Below, piece by piece: positions 1-6,520 of a DNA stretch of 15,133 nt. The notes under the pieces are model-generated. The model did not search any database, was not told the origin of the DNA, and saw only the letters and a program-made list of their open reading frames with translations. The stretch comes from an uncultured Eisenbergiella sp. (lineage in GTDB: Bacteria > Bacillota > Clostridia > Lachnospirales > Lachnospiraceae), in assembly GCA_947626725.1 (NCBI GenBank), contig CANQTI010000024.1, positions 1 through 15,133 on the forward strand. Direction: 5' to 3'. Both the position numbers and the translations under genes were made by a program. How positions within the stretch are numbered: the first letter of the stretch is position 1; each line of letters starts with the position of its first letter.

Positions 1-260
1 AAGCTCTGTTCCTGTAACAGTAACGGCCACTTCGCCGCCAGAAGGCTTAGAAGTGGAAGTTAACTTTTCACTTCACTAAAAAATTTTCGGGGATATCCAG
101 GGAAAAGTCATTTTTCGCAAAGGAAAACCGTCAGATAAAGGCACACCGAGAAACATATTGGAAGGATTAATCGTTCCATTTTCCCCTGCGGCGTTAAAGT
201 CCAACTCTCCAGCCGGTACATTCCGCTCGTTCCCGTTTTCTCCTTTTCACCTCAAAAGAA
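1..260. other. Left-edge intergenic region with possible decayed coding sequence
   Basis: No convincing complete gene lies here. The plus frame starting at base 2 is open to a TAA at 77-79 and would encode a protein-like 25-residue tail ending LEVEVNFSLH, possibly the C-terminus of a gene entering from the left. After that stop the same frame stays open to about 316. On the minus strand 76-246 is also open for 56 codons but has no start codon with a ribosome binding site. The stretch is visibly more AT-rich than the genes to its right. An imperfect hairpin (GAAGTG at 50-55 with CACTTC at 69-74) precedes an A/T run and could be a weak terminator for a plus-strand gene. No clear terminator for the ispD operon is visible. 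Confidence 0.3.
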
Positions 261-995
261 CTACAGGCCGAGAAAGGCTCTGGCCAGTACCATATCCTCC
301 GGCGTGGTTACCTTGATATTTTCATAGGACCCTTCCACCAGCTTCACCCGACGCTCGGTAAAGGTTTCTACCACCATGGCATCGTCCGTGATGTGAAGTC
401 CTTTTTCCTCCCAATCCGTCCTCGTATCTTCCATACGTCGGTATGCCCCATAGATCAGGGAAAATAAAAAGGTCTGCGGCGTCTGAATGAGCCAAAGCCG
501 GTCTCTGGGCGGCGTCTCCAGCGCAAAGCCCGCTTCATCCGCCAGCTTGATGGTGTCCTTCGCAGGCATGCCCGCCACCCCGGAATCAAACTGAACAACC
601 GCGTCCAGACAGCGCCGCAGGATTTCTTCCGTCACCACCGGTCTGGCCCCGTCGTGAATGAACACATAACCCTCCCGGCATTCCGGCCGCTCCTGCATGG
701 CGCACAGCGCACGCCAGACGGAATCATAGCGCTCCCTCCCGCCGGTAATGAGCATATCCACTTTCTGGAAAGCATATGCATCTACGATTTCTTTTTTGCA
801 ATAAGCGATCTGCGCCCCATCCCCCACCACCAACACAATGCTGTCGATGAGCGGGGACCGCTCAAACGCGCACAGCGTATAATATAGAAGCGGGCGGCCA
901 TCGATTTTCAAATATTGCTTGGCTACGGTCCCGCCCATGCGTTTTCCCTGCCCGGCGGCCAACACCACTGCCGTACACCATTTTCGCTCTTCCAT
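261..995 (-). CDS. ispD: 2-C-methyl-D-erythritol 4-phosphate cytidylyltransferase
   Basis: This cytosolic enzyme of the MEP isoprenoid pathway transfers CMP from CTP to methylerythritol 4-phosphate. The 244-residue protein has the usual length. The N-terminal nucleotide loop AVVLAAGQGKRMGG carries the conserved Gly, Arg and Lys residues, followed by KQY. FIHDGARPVV, PAKDTIK and QTPQTF are further family motifs, and the C-terminal IKVTTPEDM is typical. The start is supported by AAGGAAG about six bases upstream. It is the last gene of the tsa operon, 11 nt after tsaD. IspD next to t6A and tRNA 3'-processing genes is not the standard arrangement. A functional link through dimethylallyl diphosphate for tRNA modification is possible but speculative. 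Confidence 0.96.
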   Translation of the reverse strand: MEERKWCTAVVLAAGQGKRMGGTVAKQYLKIDGRPLLYYTLCAFERSPLIDSIVLVVGDGAQIAYCKKEIVDAYAFQKVDMLITGGRERYDSVWRALCAMQERPECREGYVFIHDGARPVVTEEILRRCLDAVVQFDSGVAGMPAKDTIKLADEAGFALETPPRDRLWLIQTPQTFLFSLIYGAYRRMEDTRTDWEEKGLHITDDAMVVETFTERRVKLVEGSYENIKVTTPEDMVLARAFLGL

Positions 996-1006
996 GTGAC
1001 TTCCTT

Positions 1007-2038
1007 TTATCTTTCCCCCAGCTTCAGGCCCGGCACCGCGTTCAGGTCCCAGCCGTGCCGTATCCCTTTTCGGTACTCGTAATATGCCGCTGCTCCGATC
1101 ATGGCGGCATTATCCGTGCAAAAGACCGGTGACGGACGATAAAATGGGATTTCCCGCTTTCCGCAGGCTTCCTGAAGCGCCTCCCGCAGGTGGGAGTTGG
1201 ATGCCACGCCCCCGGCGATGGCAAACCTTTTCGCCCCATACTGTTCAACAGCCCGCATGGAATGCTCCACTAACACATCCACCACAGATTTCTGGAAGGA
1301 AGCCGCCACATCCGCCTGATTGATCTCCAATCCCTTCATCTGACAGCCGTTCAGATAGTTGAGCACTGCGGATTTCAGCCCGCTGAAGCTGAAATCATAC
1401 ACATTGTCGTCCACCTTCGCCCGCGGAAAGTGAATCGCATCCGGATTGCCTTCCCGGGAAACCCGGTCAATCTTCGGCCCACCCGGATACCCCAGGCCGA
1501 TGGCACGGGCCACTTTGTCAAACGCTTCTCCAGCCGCATCGTCCCTGGTCCTGCCCAGGATCTCATAGACGCCGTAATCCTTCACCATGACCAGGTGAGA
1601 ATGGCCGCCGGATACCACGAGGCATAAAAAAGGAGGCTCCAGCTCTTTGTTCTCAATATAGTTGGCACAGATATGCCCTTCAATATGATGCACGCCCACC
1701 AGCGGCTTGTCCGCTGCAAACGCGATCGCCTTGGCCGCGGAAACACCCACCAACAGCGCCCCCACCAGCCCCGGGCCGTAAGTTACAGCCACCGCCGTGA
1801 TATCGGGCAGCGACACATCCGCATCCGAAAGCGCCTTTCGAATCACCGGGTTGATCTTCTCGATGTGTTTGCGGGAAGCAATCTCCGGCACTACGCCGCC
1901 ATACAGGGTATGCAGATCAATCTGGGAATAAATGACGTTGGAAAGCACTTCCCGGCCGTTTCGCACCACGGCCGCCGCCGTTTCATCGCAGGAGGTTTCC
2001 ACCGCCAGGATCAGAACCTCTTCTTTCACCGAATCCAT
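1007..2038 (-). CDS. tsaD: tRNA N6-adenosine threonylcarbamoyltransferase TsaD
   Basis: TsaD transfers the threonylcarbamoyl group from threonylcarbamoyl-AMP to A37 of ANN-decoding tRNAs, working with TsaB and TsaE. The 343-residue length is normal for the Kae1/Qri7/TsaD family. The ASKHA-fold phosphate loop AVETSCDET is at residues 12-20. The metal-binding HIEGH motif is at 118-122, followed by VVSGGHSH, GEAFDKVAR and AIAGGVASNS. The start follows a GAGG sequence lying in the end of rnz, and the gene begins 5 nt after the rnz stop, so the two are very probably co-transcribed. Partner genes tsaB and tsaE lie upstream in the same operon. The enzyme that makes the intermediate, TsaC/Sua5, is not in the window. 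Confidence 0.97.
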   Translation of the reverse strand: MDSVKEEVLILAVETSCDETAAAVVRNGREVLSNVIYSQIDLHTLYGGVVPEIASRKHIEKINPVIRKALSDADVSLPDITAVAVTYGPGLVGALLVGVSAAKAIAFAADKPLVGVHHIEGHICANYIENKELEPPFLCLVVSGGHSHLVMVKDYGVYEILGRTRDDAAGEAFDKVARAIGLGYPGGPKIDRVSREGNPDAIHFPRAKVDDNVYDFSFSGLKSAVLNYLNGCQMKGLEINQADVAASFQKSVVDVLVEHSMRAVEQYGAKRFAIAGGVASNSHLREALQEACGKREIPFYRPSPVFCTDNAAMIGAAAYYEYRKGIRHGWDLNAVPGLKLGER

Positions 2039-2043
2039 AAAAA

Positions 2044-2955
2044 CTAATCCTCATCGAACATCAGATCCACAGTCTTGCCGTCTTTGGCCGCCGCAGCTTC
2101 CGGAAAGATCCGGCGCACGCCTCCCATAAAATCTTCAGGATAGAGCATGGAAGGACTGTAATGCGTCAGCCAGAGCTTCTTCACCCCCGCCCGGCGCGCC
2201 ATATCCGCGGCCTCCAAAAAGGTCATGTGCTTGTATTCCTTCGCCTTTTCTTTTTTCTCCGGTTCCCCATACATGCCCTCACAGATGAACAGATCCGCAC
2301 CCGCGGCGTTCTTCACAATGCTTTCCGTAGGGCGAGTATCGGTGCAGTAGGTCACCTTCAGGCCCCTTCTCGCCTCCCCCATGACCATATCCGGTGTATA
2401 GATCCGCCCGTCAATCTCCAACGTCTCCCCCTTCTGCAGCTTGTTCCAGTAACGCTTCTCGATGCCCAGCGCTTCCGCTTTATCGAGCTGGAACCGGCCC
2501 GCCCGCTCCACCGCGATGCTGTAGCCGTAACAGGTCACGTTGTGGTTAACGCGAAACGCTTCTATACGGAATCCATCAAAAGGGAACGTCTGCTCCGTTT
2601 CCGAAATCTCCGCACACTGAATGGCAAAAGGCAGCTCCGGCGCGATGATGCGCAGCGCGTTCACGACCCTGGTCAGCCCCTTCGGACCGATAATCAGAAG
2701 CGGCTCCGTCCGCTCCGCATTCCCCATGGTCAGAAGCAGACCCGGCAGGCCGCTGATATGGTCCGCATGAAAATGGGTAAAACAGATGATATCAATGGGT
2801 TTAGGGCTCCAGCCTTTTTCCTTCAAGGCAATCTGCGTCCCCTCCCCGCAGTCGATCAAAATGCTTTTCCCGTTATAGCGGGCCATCATCGAAGTGAGCC
2901 ACCGGTAAGGCAATGGCATCATTCCGCCCGTCCCTAAAAGACATACTTCCAGCAT
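2044..2955 (-). CDS. rnz: Ribonuclease Z (tRNA 3' endonuclease, short form)
   Basis: RNase Z is a zinc-dependent metallo-beta-lactamase-fold endonuclease that cuts the 3' trailer from tRNA precursors, mainly those lacking an encoded CCA. The 303 residues fit the short bacterial form. The HFHADH zinc motif is at residues 61-66, followed by ISGLPGLLLTMG, a typical RNase Z feature. YCTDTRPTESI and the late THYSP supply further metal ligands. The usual HEATF-like segment here reads ICEGMYG. ATG is preceded by GGGG at a suitable distance. A 74-nt gap separates it from rimI, the largest inside the operon, with no obvious promoter or hairpin, so it is probably co-transcribed. Its position between rimI and tsaD splits the usual tsa block. 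Confidence 0.95.
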   Translation of the reverse strand: MLEVCLLGTGGMMPLPYRWLTSMMARYNGKSILIDCGEGTQIALKEKGWSPKPIDIICFTHFHADHISGLPGLLLTMGNAERTEPLLIIGPKGLTRVVNALRIIAPELPFAIQCAEISETEQTFPFDGFRIEAFRVNHNVTCYGYSIAVERAGRFQLDKAEALGIEKRYWNKLQKGETLEIDGRIYTPDMVMGEARRGLKVTYCTDTRPTESIVKNAAGADLFICEGMYGEPEKKEKAKEYKHMTFLEAADMARRAGVKKLWLTHYSPSMLYPEDFMGGVRRIFPEAAAAKDGKTVDLMFDED

Positions 2956-3029
2956 ATCATTCCCCGTTTCAAAAAAATCTGTTTAAAAACGAACTTCCTT
3001 CTGTCCTATTTCCGCATCCGGCCGACCTT

Positions 3030-3554
3030 TCATTTCTGTTTATGCTCAAACCGTATTCCATCAGCCGGCTCCTGCGCCGTATCCGCTCCGTCCGACCGCC
3101 GCTTCCACATGATGAGCGCATCGTCCTCCGGATTTTTGTAAAAATCCCGACGCACGCCTTCCGCCGCAAATCCCAGTTTCTCATACAGGGCCACCGCAGC
3201 CCGGCTCTTTTTCCGGACCTCCAGCGTGAAATCCCGGACGCCCGCCGCTTCTCCCATCGCAAACAGCTCCCCGATCATCCTGGAAGCGATTCCCCGTCTC
3301 CAAAAAGCCCGATCCACCGCCACATTGCACAGATCCGCTTCGTCCAGAGAAATCCACAGTCCGCAGCAGCCGACCAGCGCACCGTCCTGTTCCGCCGCCA
3401 GATATATGGCATTTTTGTCCGAAACCGCTTCCTGAAACGCCCTTTCCGACCAGGCTTCCGGAGAGACCGAAGCCTCCAGCGCGGCTGCGGCCTTTGCGTC
3501 CTGCTCCCGCATCCGGCGGATCCGGACTGTCCCGATGCAAGCTGTCCCGCTCAT
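3030..3554 (-). CDS. rimI: Ribosomal-protein-alanine N-acetyltransferase RimI
   Basis: This is a GNAT-fold acetyltransferase of the RimI family, which acetylates the N-terminal alanine of ribosomal protein S18 and sometimes other substrates. Motif A with the acetyl-CoA pyrophosphate loop is NVAVDRAFWRRGIASRM at residues 77-93. The RimI signature follows: LEVRKKSRAAVALYEKLGF, then the proline and double acid of YKNPEDDALIM. The family usually has YYxxP; here it is DFYKNP. At 174 residues it is about 20-25 longer than typical because of a charged C-terminal tail after residue 152. Its start overlaps the tsaB stop in an ATGA, implying translational coupling. A tsaB-rimI-tsaD order is a widely conserved bacterial arrangement, here interrupted by rnz. 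Confidence 0.93.
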   Translation of the reverse strand: MSGTACIGTVRIRRMREQDAKAAAALEASVSPEAWSERAFQEAVSDKNAIYLAAEQDGALVGCCGLWISLDEADLCNVAVDRAFWRRGIASRMIGELFAMGEAAGVRDFTLEVRKKSRAAVALYEKLGFAAEGVRRDFYKNPEDDALIMWKRRSDGADTAQEPADGIRFEHKQK

Positions 3555-4417
3555 TCTTTTGTGTGCGGCGTGATGCCCGCCCGCATGAGCTTTCGTTGCG
3601 CTTCACCTGCTTCCATGCGTTCCCGCTCTGCCTGCGATACGCGCAGATATTCCGGCGAAAAATCGTCCGCCTCCACCAGCCGGCCCTGCTTCGCCATGAG
3701 GCCGGCCAAAACCGCCACTGCCGCTGCCCGCTGCCGGTTGCAGCTGGATGGGGCCAGGGCAAAGGGCACCCGCAGAAGCGGCCGCAGCATTTCCATACAT
3801 GCCGGCACGCCGTCTCCCAGGAACACTGTTTCCCGCCCCAGACGGTTCACCTCGTCGGCAAGACTCTGTACGGACATCGCACACTGCCTCATCAGGACAC
3901 GCATTTCCATGGAGCTTTCTTCTATTCCCGTATCCTTGCCGCTCGTTCCAGAGATGCCATTCCTCACGCCTGCGCCGCTGTCTTCTGCTCCTGCGGCCCG
4001 GTCTCCCGTTTTCAAAACGCCGCCGCACATTTCAAATGTATAGAGTCCCGTATAGACCTGTCCGCGCCTGGCATCCATCATAGGACAGATCACCTTTTCA
4101 CAGCCATACAGATTGCAGGCCAATGCATCCACCGTCGGAACAGCGGCCAGCTTCACGCCCAACGCCAGCCCTAATCCCTTAGCTGTAGCCGCGCCGATGC
4201 GCAGTCCGGTAAAAGACCCAGGACCCGCCGCCACGCCGATCACATCAACCGTTCGCAGATCCAGTTCCACCATTTTTTTCAATTCATCCAGCATCGGCAG
4301 CAATGTCTGGGAATGTGTTTTTTTATAATCCGTCGTATATTCAGCGATCAGCGTATCATCCTCTGTCAGAGCCACGCCCGCCACCAGACCGGAAGCATCC
4401 AGCGCCAGAATTTTCAT
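3551..4417 (-). CDS. tsaB: tRNA threonylcarbamoyladenosine biosynthesis protein TsaB
   Basis: TsaB is the non-catalytic ASKHA-fold partner that forms the dimer platform for TsaD and recruits TsaE in t6A37 synthesis. The N-terminus MKILALDAS, the HSQTLLP segment and AAGPGSFTGLRIG (residues 63-75) are diagnostic. DARRGQVY at 115-122 is also characteristic. At 288 residues it is longer than the roughly 230 usual, mainly because of a Gly/Ser/Asp-rich insertion at about residues 131-170 that looks disordered, plus a longer C-terminus. GGAG six bases upstream supports this start. The stop overlaps rimI by 4 nt, and it follows tsaE after a 40-nt gap. Confidence 0.95.
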   Translation of the reverse strand: MKILALDASGLVAGVALTEDDTLIAEYTTDYKKTHSQTLLPMLDELKKMVELDLRTVDVIGVAAGPGSFTGLRIGAATAKGLGLALGVKLAAVPTVDALACNLYGCEKVICPMMDARRGQVYTGLYTFEMCGGVLKTGDRAAGAEDSGAGVRNGISGTSGKDTGIEESSMEMRVLMRQCAMSVQSLADEVNRLGRETVFLGDGVPACMEMLRPLLRVPFALAPSSCNRQRAAAVAVLAGLMAKQGRLVEADDFSPEYLRVSQAERERMEAGEAQRKLMRAGITPHTKE

Positions 4418-4457
4418 AAAATCTCCATTTTGCAGGCCATACGGGCCGCCTCACTGC

Positions 4458-4901
4458 TCAGACCTCCGCAAGCGTGATCCTGCGGTAATCAAAACCTCTT
4501 TCCGGGTCCTTTTCGATTTTCACCTCTATATAGGAAGGCGGCAGGATCTCCCGGATCAAATCCGCCCACTCCACCAGGCAGACACCTTCCCCGAAAAAGA
4601 ACTCCTCATAACCGATCTCTTCCATTTCTTCCACATCTCCGATGCGGTAAACATCAAAATGATAGAAAGGCAGCCGTCCTTCCTCATAGATCTGTAAAAT
4701 GGTAAAGGTAGGGCTGTTTACCGGCTCAGCGATGCCAAGTCCCGCCGCCACTCCCTGTGTGAACACAGTTTTCCCAACGCCGAGATCGCCGACCAGGCTG
4801 TATACCTGCCCTGCCTTTGCACTTTTTCCAATTTTTTCTCCAAGGGCGAACGTATCCTTTGCCCCAAAGCTTTCCACCACCATCCTGCCATCCTCTGTCA
4901 T
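4458..4901 (-). CDS. tsaE: tRNA threonylcarbamoyladenosine biosynthesis ATPase TsaE
   Basis: TsaE is the small P-loop ATPase that binds the TsaB-TsaD complex and enables multiple rounds of t6A synthesis. The 147-residue protein has Walker A GDLGVGKT at 38-45, the family motif SPTFTI at 63-68, HFDVYRI at 81-87 and CLVEWADLI at 108-116 containing the conserved tryptophan. Its start overlaps the stop of the upstream YcxB-like gene in an ATGA, so translation of the two is probably coupled. It is the second gene of the operon. Confidence 0.96.
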   Translation of the reverse strand: MTEDGRMVVESFGAKDTFALGEKIGKSAKAGQVYSLVGDLGVGKTVFTQGVAAGLGIAEPVNSPTFTILQIYEEGRLPFYHFDVYRIGDVEEMEEIGYEEFFFGEGVCLVEWADLIREILPPSYIEVKIEKDPERGFDYRRITLAEV

Positions 4902-5374
4902 GTCCGGATCTGCACCTTTGCGGGCGGCATATGGGTACAGATTGCCGAAATCACGTCCGTCTGCCGGTCGCCCAAATCTTTTCTCGGGAAAATACTGGCA
5001 TTCACCCGGCTGGTATACAAAATCAGGCTGCGCCCGGTGGAAACGGCCCTATGCATATCTTCCCAGCGCTGGAACTGCTCCTCCCCGTCCTGGGAAACGG
5101 TCACGCCCTCTTCCGTCATCCTGTAGTGGAGCGGCTTTTGAAACATCGGATTGAACGCCTGCCGCCGCGCCCGCAGATACAGCGTCACAGGCAGATATCC
5201 CAGCAAAATTACGCCCAGGATCAGATACAGCGGATAGCCGTTCAGAAAAAAGGCCACCACGCCCAGCGCCCCCACCGCGCTTCCCAGAATGCCCTGCGCG
5301 CTGGCATAGGTATGGCGCAGCAGATAGTCATACAGGATCCCCGTGTCGATTTTCACATCAAATTCCAGTTCCAT
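4898..5374 (-). CDS. YcxB-like membrane protein of unknown function
   Basis: This 158-residue protein begins with a short polar region (MELEFDVKIDTGILYDYLLRH). Two adjacent hydrophobic helices follow at about residues 28-46 and 48-66, broken by NGYP, and then a soluble domain. That domain contains YRMTEEGVTVSQDGEEQFQRW and an ILYTSRVNASIFPRKDL segment. This layout matches the YcxB-like family (PF14317), whose function is not established. The soluble half is probably cytoplasmic. AAGGA seven bases before ATG supports the start, and the SigA promoter at 5406-5434 lies just upstream, making it the first gene of the tsa operon. The 4-nt overlap with tsaE suggests it is a genuine operon member. 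Confidence 0.75.
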   Translation of the reverse strand: MELEFDVKIDTGILYDYLLRHTYASAQGILGSAVGALGVVAFFLNGYPLYLILGVILLGYLPVTLYLRARRQAFNPMFQKPLHYRMTEEGVTVSQDGEEQFQRWEDMHRAVSTGRSLILYTSRVNASIFPRKDLGDRQTDVISAICTHMPPAKVQIRT

Positions 5375-5405
5375 CTCTGCGTCCTTTCCTTAAGAATTAC
5401 GCTTC

Positions 5406-5434
5406 ATTCTAACACCAAAGAGACCGGATGTCAA
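5406..5434 (-). promoter_or_regulatory. SigA promoter of the ycxB-like/tsa/rnz/ispD operon
   Basis: On the minus strand TTGACA (5429-5434) is followed by exactly 17 nt and TAGAAT (5406-5411). This is a perfect -35, optimal spacing and a five-of-six -10. The predicted transcription start is near 5399, leaving a leader of about 25 nt that holds the ribosome binding site AAGGA. It is the only strong promoter seen for the operon. Confidence 0.88.
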
Positions 5435-5549
5435 ACGCGCACCAAAAGAACGGCAAGCCTCAATCCGAGCGAAAAAAACGCATGGCGGCAGAGGTTTCCT
5501 GTCCATTCAGCCGATGCAGAAAGGTAATCTTTCCCTGACGGAAAAAGTG

Positions 5550-5558
5550 TGCTAAGAT
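5550..5558 (+). promoter_or_regulatory. Possible extended -10 promoter for cutC
   Basis: TGcTAAGAT forms an extended -10 element about 80 nt upstream of cutC. The sequence 17 nt further upstream (TTTCCC, 5530-5535) is a poor -35, which an extended -10 can tolerate. This is a weak call based on motif alone. Confidence 0.35.
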
Positions 5559-5638
5559 AAGCCAAAGAACAACGATTCGAAAACGTCCGGCGGCAGATCA
5601 CAATACCGTCCCGGCAGACGCATCGAAAGGAGGACGCC

Positions 5639-6388
5639 ATGAAAAAATATTTGCTGGAATGCTGTGTGGATTCCGTGGAATCCGCGATCTGCGCCGCGCA
5701 GGGCGGGGCGGACAGGCTGGAGCTCTGTGCCAATCTGATCATCGGGGGCACTACCCCTACGCCGGCGCTGTATGAAAAAATACGGGAAGCCGTGCAGCTT
5801 CCCGTACATGTGCTGATCCGTCCCCGGTTCGGCGATTTTCTCTACACGCCGGAAGAGGCCGACCTCATCTGCCGGGAGATCGACGCATTTTCCCGGGCGG
5901 GCGCCAACGGCGTGGTAATCGGAAGCCTGCTGCCCGACGGCTCCCTGAATCTGGAACAGATGAAGCGCTTTCTGGACCGTGCCCACGGCATGTCTGTCAC
6001 CCTGCACCGTGCGTTCGATATGTGCCGGGATCCCTTTGCCGCGCTGAAGCAGGCGCAGGAACTGGGCATCGACACCGTTCTGACCTCCGGCCAGGCCGCC
6101 TCCTGTCTGGAAGGGCTCCCGCTGTTAAAACAGCTTTCCGAAAGAAAAGATGCGCCGGTCATTCTGGCGGGCGGCGGCATTCAGGCAAATACTGTCAGAA
6201 CCCTGCTCGCCGAAACCGCCGTCCGCGCGTTCCACATGTCCGGCAAGACCGTGCTGAACAGCGGCATGACGTACCGCAATCCTGCCGTATCCATGGGACT
6301 GCCCGGCATGAGCGAATATCAGCTCTGGCGCACCGATCCGGAAGCTGTACGTGCTGTCCGCACCCTGCTGGATGAAGCCTCCGTATAA
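5639..6388 (+). CDS. cutC: CutC family protein (PF03932)
   Basis: This is a TIM-barrel protein of the CutC family, 249 residues as usual. It starts LLECCVDSVESAICAAQGGA, with the characteristic RLELCANLIIGGTTPT segment after it. Further family motifs are VLIRPRFGDFLYT, NGVVIGSLLPDG, VTLHRAFDM, DTVLTSGQ and ILAGGGI. The family was named for copper homeostasis, but direct copper chemistry has not been firmly shown and the substrate remains unclear. AAAGGAGG seven bases upstream makes the start secure. The gene stands alone on the plus strand, diverging from the tsa operon and converging on the Cthe_2159-like gene. The 132-nt gap after it shows no clear terminator. Confidence 0.93.
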   Translation: MKKYLLECCVDSVESAICAAQGGADRLELCANLIIGGTTPTPALYEKIREAVQLPVHVLIRPRFGDFLYTPEEADLICREIDAFSRAGANGVVIGSLLPDGSLNLEQMKRFLDRAHGMSVTLHRAFDMCRDPFAALKQAQELGIDTVLTSGQAASCLEGLPLLKQLSERKDAPVILAGGGIQANTVRTLLAETAVRAFHMSGKTVLNSGMTYRNPAVSMGLPGMSEYQLWRTDPEAVRAVRTLLDEASV

Positions 6389-6520
6389 GGCCGTATTTTC
6401 GATAGCCGCACAGGACTGCATTCCCGGCACCCGATATGGGGCGCTCATCCCAGCATTTATGGTCATGCGGCACGTTCCGGATCCGTACAGCAGGCACAGT
6501 GTCCCTTTCCCGGTTTCCCT

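Noticed and set aside
119..190. Small 37-residue minus-strand frame starting MYRLESW after ispD
   Set aside because: A hydrophobic stretch is present, but the only GGAG lies about 18 nt upstream, too far to act as a ribosome binding site, and no other support exists.
5431..5751. Minus-strand frame of 106 residues overlapping the start of cutC
   Set aside because: It lies opposite the cutC start and its promoter region, covers the tsa operon -35, and has no ribosome binding site or family features.
6389..6520. Terminator between convergent cutC and the Cthe_2159-like gene
   Set aside because: No stem-loop followed by a T run could be found on either strand.
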